A stretch of DNA of 64,000 nucleotides, taken from an uncultured Lachnospiraceae bacterium. GTDB taxonomy: Bacteria > Bacillota > Clostridia > Lachnospirales > Lachnospiraceae. Positions 41,895-50,897 of the stretch are shown here, in pieces. Every line of letters begins with the position of its first letter. The stretch's first letter is position 1. The notes under the pieces were generated by a model. The model searched no databases. It had not been told where the DNA came from and saw only the letters and a program-made list of their open reading frames with translations. The translations under genes and the position numbers were made by a program. The stretch spans positions 1 through 64,000 of the forward strand of contig CABSCP010000011.1 in assembly GCA_902476265.1 (NCBI GenBank), in the 5' to 3' direction.

Positions 41895-42226
41895 TTTTTG
41901 GCGCCTCCAGTATTTGCGGAAAGAAGTCTGTCAACGAGTTGTTCCAGAAGGTCCAGGTCCTCTTTGGAGACGAGGGATATTTTATGCTTTAAACGCCGGG
42001 TCTGTTCGGTATCTTCTTCCTGAGAAGCAAAGAATTCTTCCGGTGTCAGATGAAAGAAATCGCATATGTCTAAAAAAGCGTCCAGGGACGGCAGGGATTT
42101 TCCGGATGTAATTGCCTGTATGTAAGTTTTACACTTTCCAAGTTCCAAAGAAAGGTGATATTCGGACATGTCGTGCTCAAGTCTCAGACTGGTTATCCGG
42201 TCTCTTAAAAATTGTTCATAATTCAT
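41891..42226 (-). CDS. XRE-family HTH transcription regulator
   Basis: A 111-residue protein with an N-terminal helix-turn-helix of the Cro/CI type (LRLEHDMSEYHLSLELGKCKTYIQAITSG is the region; recognition helix around residues 30-40) followed by SLDAFLDICDFFHLTPEEFF, the usual fourth and fifth helices. The C-terminal 35 residues look helical (KEDLDLLEQLVDRLL) and may dimerise. AGGAGGAG stands before the ATG. Direct repeats in its upstream region suggest self-regulation. It could control the polysaccharide genes, but nothing in the sequence shows the targets. Confidence 0.85.
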   Translation of the reverse strand: MNYEQFLRDRITSLRLEHDMSEYHLSLELGKCKTYIQAITSGKSLPSLDAFLDICDFFHLTPEEFFASQEEDTEQTRRLKHKISLVSKEDLDLLEQLVDRLLSANTGGAKK

Positions 42227-42247
42227 AATAATCTCCTCCTGAGTTAA

Positions 42248-42279
42248 ATTATAGTGGATTTCGTGTCGCTAAATTCGTG
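42248..42279 (-). promoter_or_regulatory. possible promoter and operator of the XRE gene
   Basis: On the minus strand TATAAT (complement of 42248-42253) lies 22 bases before the XRE start. Upstream are two direct repeats, TTCGTG on the plus strand at 42260-42265 and 42274-42279, spaced 14 bases apart across the spacer and -35 area, which itself is poor. This layout fits an autoregulatory site. Confidence 0.35.
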
Positions 42280-42504
42280 ATTAAAATCGTTATTAAAATG
42301 AAAAATATTGATTTATGACGAATATAATACAGAATAGACGAAAGGAAATCGTTTTGTCCAAAATATCAGGTTAAGGAAGCGTAAAATTCTACAGAGAACC
42401 TCGACAATTTTATACATTTTTTGCTTCCGGGGAATGTTAAAATGCAGGGGACAGGGAAGGGAGACCCTGATTATGAAAAAGATAGGAAAGGAGACGGGCA
42501 ATTT

Positions 42505-42825
42505 ATGGAACCGACAAGCAGAGATTTCCTGCTGGAATTATGGAAGGTAAACACAAAAGAAGAGTTGCAGTCCTGGTGCGGTCAACTGAAACTTTCCGGC
42601 GCCACAGGCAGCTGTTCCTGTGGACAGGTGGCTTCATTTGTCCACAGAAGAGGGCAAGGCATAGAACCCTATTATTGGATTTTAAAACGGCTGCAGGAAG
42701 CTTATTACATAACGGAGGATGAAGAGGTCAGAAGCAAGATTGAAAAAATGATGGACGGAATGGATCTGGAACGTTTTCGGGAGAAGCATTTTTTGACCGG
42801 AATGGCGGCAGCGATGACGGGCTGA
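42505..42825 (+). CDS. hypothetical protein of about 106 residues
   Basis: The start at 42505 is tentative: AAGGAGA lies about 11 bases upstream, and the frame is open back to 42421. The protein is helical in appearance, with WKVNTKEELQSWCGQLKLSG, a short Cys cluster (GSCSCGQ) and a basic-aromatic stretch (HRRGQGIEPYYW), then an acidic helical tail. I do not recognise a family. It is a lone gene closed by its own terminator. Confidence 0.55.
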   Translation: MEPTSRDFLLELWKVNTKEELQSWCGQLKLSGATGSCSCGQVASFVHRRGQGIEPYYWILKRLQEAYYITEDEEVRSKIEKMMDGMDLERFREKHFLTGMAAAMTG

Positions 42826-42842
42826 ATCCATACAGATAACGA

Positions 42843-42873
42843 AAAAGGAGGCAGATCGGCACTGTCTCCTTTT
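42843..42873. terminator. rho-independent terminator between convergent genes
   Basis: AAAAGGAGGCAG at 42843-42854 pairs with CTGTCTCCTTTT at 42862-42873 (one G-T pair) around a 7-base loop. It lies between the small plus-strand gene and the minus-strand membrane gene and has A and T tails on its two sides. Confidence 0.8.
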
Positions 42874-42887
42874 CTATGCAATTCTTC

Positions 42888-44282
42888 TTATTTTTTCAAA
42901 ATACGACAGGACTCTGTAAGCATGAGAAGGCCGCTCATATAAAACAGAGGCATGTTATAAATGGTATATCTGCTCTGACAGAAAATGACGGCGGAGACCA
43001 CGCCCACATTTACAAGAATAGAGATCAGCACAAGCGCGGAAAATGCGGTCACCTCCCGGCGCCCCCCTTTTTTGACCAGGAAGATCAGTAAAAACAGATA
43101 TCCCGCATACAGGAGCAGGGAAAAGATCACAAGGGCGGGCGTTCTGACCGCCACGGTGGTCACCAGTCCGGAAAGCAGATTGTCAAAAAAACAGCCGATG
43201 ATGGCAGGAAGGCATACGGGTAACAGGGATTGGGTCATGTACTTCATGATTCGGTCACTCTCAATTGCCCGCGCCGTTTCGGTGCCGGGAAAATTTTCTT
43301 CCACATAGGCGGTAACGATAGGGCGCAGGGTGTCTATCTGGATATGATCATAATGATCTCCAAAATGGTTCACTCTGCCAAGCCAGTCTTTCGGCGCTTC
43401 GTTTTTCAGATAGCCGGCTGCTTCGCAGGTATCATAAATCTGATAAAAAAGGGATTGGATCTGCGGATCTTCCATCCGCTGTCCATAGTCCCTTTCCGCG
43501 GTATAATAAACCATGGTGAGCAAAAACCGGCTGTCCCCTGTGTGGCGGACATTCTCACCCCGCAGGAGGGCGTTATAAGAGAGGTCCAAAGCGCCGGAGA
43601 GGGAGAGAATGAGCAGGACGGCAAGGAAAGCTCTGCCGATAAAACGCAGCAGTCTGCGGGAATACAGCGCCTGTGCAAAGAGGACAATCACCAGCAGCAC
43701 CAGCGTGCAGAGCATCTGCTTACGGGTGGAGATGAGCAGAAAGCTTGTGATGCCTGCCAGGACAAGGTTTTTATCCGAAAAAGCGGCTTTCGGCGGGGAA
43801 CCGGCGGAAACGGTTTCCAGCAGATAAGCCAGGAGAAAACGGATGAAAAGCAAAAAGAGGGGAAGGGCGATGGCTTCCGACTCGATGCCGTTGGAATACA
43901 TGGCCTGCCGTCCGGCGCCAAAACGGCATAAAAGAGAAACAGCCAGCGGAAAACACAGCAGTGCGGCGGCCATCCGTTTTTTCAGGGAGAGTTTTTCATA
44001 AAGAAAGGCAGGAATGGTCCAGGCCGCGAATGCGGCAAGTAGGCTTTGACCGATGACAGCCCACTCAAGCCACTGTTTTTCTTCCGGTCCGAACAAAAAA
44101 CGAAACAGGGCGAGATAGAGGGAATAAAGGGGCTCACGGTGAAGACTCATATGAATATAGGTGGAACTGTCGGGGGTGAGAAAAGGTCCGTCCCAAAATG
44201 CGAAAAACAGGTAAAAAAGGATGCAGAAGCTGAGCATGAAAAAAGAAAACAGTGATTTTTGACGTTTTTGGGGCAGAATCAT
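42888..44282 (-). CDS. polytopic membrane protein, GT-C-like, unknown specificity
   Basis: A 464-residue protein with about eleven hydrophobic segments. After the first helix comes FWDGPFLTPDSSTYIHMSL, then REPLYSLYLALFRFLFG, the acidic outer loop and following helix order seen in GT-C transferases. AAGGAG lies before the ATG on the minus strand. Base composition is of the GC-richer type. It is alone between a terminator and the divergent prepilin-like gene. No specific family is recognised. Confidence 0.65.
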   Translation of the reverse strand: MILPQKRQKSLFSFFMLSFCILFYLFFAFWDGPFLTPDSSTYIHMSLHREPLYSLYLALFRFLFGPEEKQWLEWAVIGQSLLAAFAAWTIPAFLYEKLSLKKRMAAALLCFPLAVSLLCRFGAGRQAMYSNGIESEAIALPLFLLFIRFLLAYLLETVSAGSPPKAAFSDKNLVLAGITSFLLISTRKQMLCTLVLLVIVLFAQALYSRRLLRFIGRAFLAVLLILSLSGALDLSYNALLRGENVRHTGDSRFLLTMVYYTAERDYGQRMEDPQIQSLFYQIYDTCEAAGYLKNEAPKDWLGRVNHFGDHYDHIQIDTLRPIVTAYVEENFPGTETARAIESDRIMKYMTQSLLPVCLPAIIGCFFDNLLSGLVTTVAVRTPALVIFSLLLYAGYLFLLIFLVKKGGRREVTAFSALVLISILVNVGVVSAVIFCQSRYTIYNMPLFYMSGLLMLTESCRILKK

Positions 44283-44430
44283 GGCAGGTCTCCTTATTCT
44301 AAAAAGCTGCGCCCCCTCAGCCGTTCTTAGTCTTTGTCATAGTTTAAGACGATATACTTAAGGAAACCAGTGAAAAGAATGGAAAATTAATGAAGATTCT
44401 CTAAAAAGTTTCTTAAGAGAATATCTGAAC

Positions 44431-44460
44431 TTGTAGAAGTGCGCTGTTGTGTATTATAAT
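44431..44460 (+). promoter_or_regulatory. sigma-A promoter of the prepilin/FkbH unit
   Basis: TTGTAG at 44431-44436, an 18-base spacer and TATAAT at 44455-44460, about 42 bases before the prepilin-like start. The 220-base region 44283-44502 otherwise shows only AT-rich sequence without a gene. Confidence 0.65.
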
Positions 44461-44502
44461 AAAGAGACTCTAGGCCGGAAAACAAAAGAAGGAGCAAAAA
44501 AG

Positions 44503-45336
44503 ATGAGGAAAAAGCAGAATGGTTTTACCCTTGTGGAAATGATTGTTGTGATCGTAATCATCGGAATATTGCTGGCAATTCTGGTTCCGGGAATCGTGCG
44601 ATATGTGCAGAAGGCGAAAAAGGTGCAATGTGACGTGAATCGGGAGTCCGCCCGCAGGAACCTTCAGGGGGAAATGATGGAAGCATATGCCCATGACCTG
44701 GAGTTTACCCAGGAAATGGGAGATGATGTCATGGAAGAGCTGGGCGCCGAAAGGATGGGCGTTGGCACCGGATATCAGGGGCTTTGTTCGGAAGGCGGTA
44801 TTTATTATGTGAAGGCTGAAATCGGGAGCGATGTGGTGGTAAATTGCAGCAAGCATGAATTGACAGCTGTGGATGTGGTGAAAAACGAGAGAGAGTATGT
44901 TCTGGAATATGCCTTGTGGCAGGTGAAAAATAAAGACGGACGGCCATATTTTTATCAAGAGAATGGTGAGAAGCTAACAGTTATTGATAGAGACACCAGC
45001 CTGGATTCGCAGGGGCAGAATTATGGAAAACCGATCAAAGAGCAGCTGAAAAAGGAATTCGGGATTACCTCGGATTTTGATTTTGTCATCAAAAGAACAG
45101 GGCTTGGAACGGGGCCGGATCCTACCGATAAGTTTGAATTTTATGTGTTTGAAACGGTGGACAGAAATGACAAAAATGCAGAACTTCAGGCCACGAAATA
45201 TGAGTATAAATTTGACAGGAACCAAAAGACGTTCATTTTGGATCAGGCTACGGAAGGAACTGTTAAAATAAAATTCAAAACGGGTGCGGATAAGAATTTC
45301 TGGTCTATGGATCAGTTTATCCCGGCAACGAAATAA
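44503..45336 (+). CDS. type IV prepilin-like protein
   Basis: A 277-residue protein with a class III-type prepilin leader: MRKKQNG then FTLVEMIVVIVIIGILLAIL, cleaved by a prepilin peptidase after G7 with Glu at mature position 5. The start at 44503 has GAAGGAG 8 bases upstream. The helix continues in a basic, amphipathic segment (VRYVQKAKK), followed by a beta-rich outer domain longer than that of ComGC. No pilus assembly ATPase, platform or peptidase gene is in the window. It lies 25 bases before the FkbH-like gene and shares its promoter, so it is probably co-transcribed with a surface-modification unit. Confidence 0.85.
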   Translation: MRKKQNGFTLVEMIVVIVIIGILLAILVPGIVRYVQKAKKVQCDVNRESARRNLQGEMMEAYAHDLEFTQEMGDDVMEELGAERMGVGTGYQGLCSEGGIYYVKAEIGSDVVVNCSKHELTAVDVVKNEREYVLEYALWQVKNKDGRPYFYQENGEKLTVIDRDTSLDSQGQNYGKPIKEQLKKEFGITSDFDFVIKRTGLGTGPDPTDKFEFYVFETVDRNDKNAELQATKYEYKFDRNQKTFILDQATEGTVKIKFKTGADKNFWSMDQFIPATK

Positions 45337-45361
45337 CAGGAAACAGAGAGGATAAGAAGAT

Positions 45362-47146
45362 ATGCTGCGGGAATTGGAATACCCTTTTGACAGGGAATAC
45401 ATTTTAAAGAAATCAAAGAGCATAAAGCGCCGCCTTCTGGCGGAGGGGGCCGCCCGGATCCACAAGAAGATCGCGGTGCTGGGAGGCTCCACCACCCATG
45501 ATATCGTGCGGATTCTGGAACTGTTTTTATTAAACCAGGGAATCGAACCGGAATTTTATGAATCCGAATACGGCATGTACTGGGAAGATGCCATGTTCGG
45601 AAACGAAGCGCTAAACGGGTTTGCGCCGGATCTGATCTTCATCCATACGAGCCTGCGCAATATCCGTAATTTTCCGGCGGCCGGAGAATCCGAGGCTGTG
45701 GTGGAACAAAAGCTGGCGGAAGAGTTCGGAAAATACGAAGCTATGTGGGAGAAACTGGCGCAGACCTGGCACTGTCCCATCATACAGAACAACTTTGAAT
45801 ACCCTTATTTCCGCCTGATGGGGAATCAGGATAGCGTGGATATCCATGGACGGACCTATTATGTCAACCGGCTCAATTGGCTGTTCGCCGATTATGCCGG
45901 AAAGCATCCCAATTTTTTCATCAATGATATTAACTATCAGTCTGCTGTATACGGTCTGGATGAGTGGTCTGCGCCGTTTTTCTGGCACATGTACAAGTAT
46001 GCGCTGTGTTTGAACGCGATTCCATGGATGGCTCATAATCTGGCTAACATCATCAAATCCATTTTCGGAAAAAACAAGAAATCCCTTGTGCTGGATCTGG
46101 ACAATACCCTTTGGGGCGGTATTGTAGGAGATGACGGGCCGGAAAATCTGGAGGTCGGGCAGGAGACAAATTTAGGACAGGTTTTCGCAGAGTTTCAGTC
46201 CTATGTGAAGCTGTTAAAAGACTATGGCGTCATGCTGAATGTGGCTTCCAAAAATGAAGAAGAAAACGCGCTGGCAGGACTGAACCATCCGGCGGGGATC
46301 TTAAAGCCGGATGATTTCATCCTGATCAAGGCCAACTGGGAGCCCAAGAGCAAAAATATCCTGGAGATCGCGTCACAGATGAACATTCTGCCCGACAGTC
46401 TGGTATTTGCAGATGATAATCCGGCGGAACGGGAAATTGTGAGACAGCAGGCGGCCGGCGTCACAGCGCCGGAAATCGGCAGGCCGGAGGATTATATCCG
46501 GGTGTTGGACCGGGGCGGATACTTTGAAGTGACTGTACTTTCGGAAGATGACCGGAAACGGAACGAAATGTACAAAGCGAATCTGGAGCGCGCCCGGCAG
46601 CAGGAAGCTTTCGCAGATTACAGCGAATATCTCCTCTCTTTGCAGATGAAGGGGACCATACGACCTTTTGAACCGTTATATATGGCGCGGATTGCCCAGC
46701 TGACCAATAAGAGCAACCAGTTTAATCTGACCACAAAGCGTTTTACCCAGGCCCAGATCGAGGAAGCGGCGGCGGATCCCCATTTTATCACGTTGTATGG
46801 GAAGCTGGAGGACAAGTTCGGAGACAACGGCGTGGTTTCTGTGGCTGCGGCAAGGAAAGAGACGGACAGCGCCCATATTGAACTATGGCTGATGAGCTGC
46901 CGGGTTTTGAAACGGGATATGGAATTTGCCATGATGGATGAGCTGGTACAGTGTTGTCTGGCATGCGGGATCCATACCATATACGGCTATTATTATCCCA
47001 CGGCCAAAAACGGCATGGTGAAGGATTTTTACGGGCTGATGGGGTTTGAAAAGATTTCGGAGGACGAAGATAAAAATACGGTCTGGAAATATGAGATCCC
47101 ACAGCCTTATGAAAAGAAAAATCATGTGATCGAAGTGGAGAAATAG
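45362..47146 (+). CDS. FkbH-like HAD-IIIC protein
   Basis: A 594-residue protein of the FkbH family. Residues 1 to about 235 form an SGNH-like domain (KIAVLGGSTTHDIVRIL). The HAD domain has the nucleophile D245-L-D247-N-T in VLDLDNTLWGG, NVASKNEEENA and VFADDNPAEREIV. A GNAT-like C-terminal domain follows (LTNKSNQFNLTTKRF, then EDKFGDNGVVSV). FkbH enzymes take a glyceryl group from 1,3-bisphosphoglycerate and load it on a carrier protein. Followed after 2 bases by an MBOAT gene, it may supply an acyl group, perhaps glyceryl, for surface glycan. No carrier gene is adjacent. Confidence 0.87.
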   Translation: MLRELEYPFDREYILKKSKSIKRRLLAEGAARIHKKIAVLGGSTTHDIVRILELFLLNQGIEPEFYESEYGMYWEDAMFGNEALNGFAPDLIFIHTSLRNIRNFPAAGESEAVVEQKLAEEFGKYEAMWEKLAQTWHCPIIQNNFEYPYFRLMGNQDSVDIHGRTYYVNRLNWLFADYAGKHPNFFINDINYQSAVYGLDEWSAPFFWHMYKYALCLNAIPWMAHNLANIIKSIFGKNKKSLVLDLDNTLWGGIVGDDGPENLEVGQETNLGQVFAEFQSYVKLLKDYGVMLNVASKNEEENALAGLNHPAGILKPDDFILIKANWEPKSKNILEIASQMNILPDSLVFADDNPAEREIVRQQAAGVTAPEIGRPEDYIRVLDRGGYFEVTVLSEDDRKRNEMYKANLERARQQEAFADYSEYLLSLQMKGTIRPFEPLYMARIAQLTNKSNQFNLTTKRFTQAQIEEAAADPHFITLYGKLEDKFGDNGVVSVAAARKETDSAHIELWLMSCRVLKRDMEFAMMDELVQCCLACGIHTIYGYYYPTAKNGMVKDFYGLMGFEKISEDEDKNTVWKYEIPQPYEKKNHVIEVEK

Positions 47147-47148
47147 AG

Positions 47149-48696
47149 ATGCTTTTTAACTCCTATATTTTTATCCTATTCTTTTTTCCGCTTTGCCTGG
47201 CCGGGTTCTATCTGCTGGAAAAAAGAGGATGGGCCCAGGCCGCCAGAATATGGCTGATCGGTTTTTCCTTATGGTTTTACGGGTATTTCAATCTGTATTA
47301 TCTGAGCATTATGGTGGGAAGCATTGTGTTTAACTATGCGGTCTATCAACTGCTGATCCGGATAAAGAAGCGGAAAAAGGCGGTGCTGGCGCTGGGCGTA
47401 TGCGCTAACCTGGCCATTCTGTTTTATTTTAAATATTATGACTTTTTTGTGGAAAATATAAACGGCGTTTTTCATACGGGCTTTCTTGTAAAAAATATCC
47501 TCCTTCCGCTGGGGATCAGTTTTTTTACCTTTCAGCAGATCGGCTTTCTGGTGGATACCTGGCGGGGAGAAACGGAGGGCTGCAGCTTTGTGGAATATGC
47601 GCTGTTTGTATCTTTTTTCCCCCAGCTGATCGCCGGCCCCATCGTCAATTACGGTGAAATGATTCCGCAGTTCCGGCAGATCGGGCGGCGCAGCTTTTCC
47701 TGGGAAACCTTCACCAGAGGGCTGTATCTGTTTACCCTCGGAATGGCAAAAAAGGTGCTGCTGGCGGATACCTTCGGCCTGGCGGTAAACTATGGCTATG
47801 GGAATACAGCTGCGCTGTCTTCTGCGGATGCTCTTTTGGTGATGCTGTTTTACACCATCCAGCTGTATTTTGACTTCAGCGGTTACTGTGATATGGCCCG
47901 GGGGCTGGGGCATATGATGGGGATCGAAATACCCGTCAACTTTAACTCTCCCTATAAAGCGTCAAATATCATAGATTTCTGGAAAAGATGGCATATTACC
48001 TTAAATCGGTTTTTGATGCGGTATGTCTATATTCCGCTGGGCGGAAACCGGAAAGGACGGCGGCGGATGCTCCTCAATCTGCTGCTGGTATTTTTGATCA
48101 GCGGTCTGTGGCACGGGGCAGGATGGACGTATGTGATCTGGGGAGCCATGCACGGCGTGGTATATGTGGCCACGCGGATCTGGCAGCTGCACAGACAGGA
48201 TCGGGCGCAAAAGAAGAGCAGCGCTGCACAAGGCAATGAAGATCAGCCGCCTGTGGCGGACGGAAATCCGAAGCGCCGGAAATGGACGGTATCTGCAGCG
48301 CATGGAGCAGGCGTTTTTTTCACATATCTGTTCATGAATGTTTCCTGCATTTTTTTCAGGTCAGCGGATCTGATCCAGGCGGAGCAGTTTTTTACACGGA
48401 TCTTTCAGGGAGGATGGAAGCTGCCGGCGGCAGGGATCAGCAGTGTGTTCAATCTGGAGGAATTTTGGTATGTGATGAAGATTCTTCGGATCGACCGGCT
48501 GCCGGGCAGCGAAATGTATCTGTGCATCGCCTTCACCCTGTTTTCTCTGGGCGTGATCTTTTTCCATAAAAATGCGGCGGAGATGGCGGAGCGTTTTCGG
48601 CCTAAGGGCCGGAATATGCTGGCCACAGCTGTTCTGTTTTTGTGGTGCGTGCTTTCTCTGTCGGGAGTGAGTTCCTTCCTATACTTTAACTTTTAA
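47149..48696 (+). CDS. MBOAT O-acyltransferase (second copy)
   Basis: A 515-residue polytopic acyltransferase. Blocks are LPLGISFFTFQQIGFLVD, FFPQLIAGPIVNY, YFDFSGYCDMARGLG, H282 in FWKRWHITLNRFL and catalytic-tunnel H322 in GLWHGAGWTYV. It resembles AlgI/PatA more than DltB. It starts 2 bases after the FkbH-like stop and is followed by an SGNH-like gene 11 bases later. It would transfer the acyl group prepared by the FkbH-like protein across the membrane to a glycan or to the SGNH partner. Confidence 0.9.
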   Translation: MLFNSYIFILFFFPLCLAGFYLLEKRGWAQAARIWLIGFSLWFYGYFNLYYLSIMVGSIVFNYAVYQLLIRIKKRKKAVLALGVCANLAILFYFKYYDFFVENINGVFHTGFLVKNILLPLGISFFTFQQIGFLVDTWRGETEGCSFVEYALFVSFFPQLIAGPIVNYGEMIPQFRQIGRRSFSWETFTRGLYLFTLGMAKKVLLADTFGLAVNYGYGNTAALSSADALLVMLFYTIQLYFDFSGYCDMARGLGHMMGIEIPVNFNSPYKASNIIDFWKRWHITLNRFLMRYVYIPLGGNRKGRRRMLLNLLLVFLISGLWHGAGWTYVIWGAMHGVVYVATRIWQLHRQDRAQKKSSAAQGNEDQPPVADGNPKRRKWTVSAAHGAGVFFTYLFMNVSCIFFRSADLIQAEQFFTRIFQGGWKLPAAGISSVFNLEEFWYVMKILRIDRLPGSEMYLCIAFTLFSLGVIFFHKNAAEMAERFRPKGRNMLATAVLFLWCVLSLSGVSSFLYFNF

Positions 48697-48707
48697 GATA
48701 CCGGGGT

Positions 48708-49811
48708 ATGAAAATGAAAATTTATCAGAAATGGCTGGCCGGCTTTCTGGCAGTCCTTTTGGCAGGACTGCTGGCCGCCGGGGCGCTGGTCGTATATGTA
48801 GATCCCTTTTTTCAATATCATAAGCCGCTGGATTGGTTTCCCTACCTGGTAGATAATCAGGTGAATCAAAATCCGGGACTCGCCAGGCACATGGATTATG
48901 AAGGGGCGCTTTTGGGGTCCTCCATGACCGCCAGCTTCAATACGGACTGGTTTGAAGAACTCATGGGGATCAAAACCCAGAAACTGTCCTATAACGGTTC
49001 TTATCCCAAAGATCTGTCCAACATTATGGAGCTGATTTTCAAAGCAAAGGGGGACAGCGTAAAGGCCCTTTTTATTGCGGTAGATCAGGCCACCTTTTCC
49101 GCGGATGTGGAAGAAACAAAATTTCCGGTGACGCCCTATCTGTATGACGAGAATTACTGGAATGATGTGCAGTATCTTTTTAATAAGGATGTGATTTTGG
49201 ATTATATCCTGCGCCCTCTTGCGGATCAGAAAGATAAATCCGATTGGTCGGAGCTTTATAAGCCCTGGTGGACGGATGAATACTATAATAAGGCAAACGT
49301 GCTCATGTATTACACCCCGGCCGAAGAAAAGGATACCGCCCTGCCGGAAGATTATTTTACGGAGGCGGTGGAGAAGAATCTGGCGCAGAATATCTGCCCT
49401 TATATCGAGGCTCACCCGGAAACGGAATTTTACTTTTTTTATCCCCCCTACAGTATTTTATTCTGGAATGATGTGATGCGGGAACAGGAGCTGGACGCGG
49501 TGATCGGCAGACTGTCCGATATGACAGAGCGGCTTTTGGCCTATGATAATGTGAGGGTGTTTAATTTTCTGGGGGAAGAGGAGATCATCTGTAACCTGAA
49601 CAATTACGCCGACTATATGCATTATCATAAAGATGTGTGCCGCTATATTACGGAGTGTTTTATAAGCGGAACATGTGAACTGACGGCGGAAAATTACAGG
49701 GAATCCCTGGAAAAGCTCAAAAATCTTGCTGCTTCCTATGATTATGAGTCCATCTGGGAGGACTGGTATGATGCAGCACCCCGCTTTTATGAAGGAAGAG
49801 GTTCATTATGA
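48708..49811 (+). CDS. membrane-anchored SGNH-like protein
   Basis: A 367-residue protein with an N-terminal helix (about 9-31) and an outer domain. A block I-like ALLGSSMTASF (G70-S71-S72) is followed by YNGSYPKDLSN, IAVDQATFS and, near the end, NYADYMHYHKD, which could supply the Asp and His. The pattern recalls AlgJ/AlgX- and DltD-type partners of MBOAT proteins. Start 48708 or in-frame 48714. It overlaps the next gene by ATGA. Probably the last acceptor or transferase in the FkbH/MBOAT route. Confidence 0.72.
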   Translation: MKMKIYQKWLAGFLAVLLAGLLAAGALVVYVDPFFQYHKPLDWFPYLVDNQVNQNPGLARHMDYEGALLGSSMTASFNTDWFEELMGIKTQKLSYNGSYPKDLSNIMELIFKAKGDSVKALFIAVDQATFSADVEETKFPVTPYLYDENYWNDVQYLFNKDVILDYILRPLADQKDKSDWSELYKPWWTDEYYNKANVLMYYTPAEEKDTALPEDYFTEAVEKNLAQNICPYIEAHPETEFYFFYPPYSILFWNDVMREQELDAVIGRLSDMTERLLAYDNVRVFNFLGEEEIICNLNNYADYMHYHKDVCRYITECFISGTCELTAENYRESLEKLKNLAASYDYESIWEDWYDAAPRFYEGRGSL

Positions 49812-50887
49812 TACAGAAATTGTTTGGCATTCTGTTCCTGTTTGGAGCAGCGCCCCTGTGTATGGGGCTGATCTGGGCAGCAGGGATGGGAGAAAAAAAG
49901 GAAAAGGCGGCCAATCTTTATCTGGCGGGTTTTTTGACGGAACTGGCGGTCTTTCAGATCATTGCGGTGCCCATCATGATTCGGGAACCCTTTGGAATGA
50001 AACATCTGGTGGTATGGATCACGGCAGCGCTGGCAGTCCTTTCGGCGGCAGGCGTGATCATGACGCTGGTTTCGGTCAGGGGAAAAGAGAAGGGCGGCAT
50101 GAAAAAAGCGGTGTCAGGGCTTGGGGAAGGGATCAGATCCCTGTCCTGGGAATGCCGGATTTTCTGGGTGATCGCGCTTTCGGCCATCGCGTTTCAAATG
50201 TATATGGCCTATGCCTATGCGGTGTTTGACGGGGATGATTCCTACTATGTGGTACAGTCGGTGCTGGCGGACCAGACCGGGGTGCTCAACCGGATCCGCC
50301 CTTATACGGGACTTTCCACGGATCTGGATATCCGGCATGCGCTGGCGGCGCTTCCGCTGTGGGAGGCTTATGTGGCCAGGATGACAGGAATCCATGCGGC
50401 CATTGTGGCTCACACGCTGCTGCCTTTAGTGATTATTCCGCTGACCTATTTTTGCTATTTTGAGATCGGCAGGAAGATTCTGGGGGCGTCAAATGTCAAG
50501 CTCCCCATCTTTATGACGCTGGTGAGCATCCTGCAGATCTGGGGAAACACTTCCATTTACACCAACGCCACTTTCTTTTTGATGCGCACCTGGCAGGGAA
50601 AATCCGTCATGGCAAATCTGGTGCTTCTGGTCCAGATATGGCTGTTGCTGGAAATTTTCGATGAAAAAATGCAGGGGACAAAGCGGGGATACTGGGCGCT
50701 TCTGGTGATCACCAACGTGACAGCGGCCATGATGACCAGCATGGGCGCGTTTCTGGCGGCGATGTTTCTGGGCGTTGTCGGGTTGGTGGCAGCTCTGCGC
50801 ACAAAAAAAGCGGTGATTTTAATCAGGCTGGCGGCCTGCTGCATTCCCAATGTGGTTTATCTGGCCATGCTTCTGGTGATGGGTTAG
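49808..50887 (+). CDS. DUF6077-like membrane protein, N-terminal part (split gene)
   Basis: A 359-residue polytopic protein. The landmark is AVFDGDDSYYVVQSVL (D141, D143, D144), with RIRPYTGLSTDLDIRHALAA and later ITNVTAAMMTSMGAFLA, a pattern I associate with DUF6077 proteins. Those are usually longer, and the next gene encodes what looks like the missing C-terminal helices and outer tail. The stop TAG at 50885-50887 overlaps an AGGAGG ribosome binding site for that gene. It overlaps the previous gene by ATGA. The two halves may work as separate subunits or reflect a broken gene. Confidence 0.68.
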   Translation: MIQKLFGILFLFGAAPLCMGLIWAAGMGEKKEKAANLYLAGFLTELAVFQIIAVPIMIREPFGMKHLVVWITAALAVLSAAGVIMTLVSVRGKEKGGMKKAVSGLGEGIRSLSWECRIFWVIALSAIAFQMYMAYAYAVFDGDDSYYVVQSVLADQTGVLNRIRPYTGLSTDLDIRHALAALPLWEAYVARMTGIHAAIVAHTLLPLVIIPLTYFCYFEIGRKILGASNVKLPIFMTLVSILQIWGNTSIYTNATFFLMRTWQGKSVMANLVLLVQIWLLLEIFDEKMQGTKRGYWALLVITNVTAAMMTSMGAFLAAMFLGVVGLVAALRTKKAVILIRLAACCIPNVVYLAMLLVMG

Positions 50888-50897
50888 GAGGAAAATG

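Noticed and set aside
42379..42415. Inverted repeat GTAAAATT / AATTTTATAC upstream of the 42505 gene
   Set aside because: AT-rich, imperfect and with a 17-base loop. Such pairs are expected by chance in this composition.
43230..43931. Long plus-strand open frame opposite the 42888-44282 membrane gene
   Set aside because: No ribosome binding site or recognisable domain. The minus-strand frame has helices, a good ribosome binding site and normal codon structure, so this is an antisense shadow.
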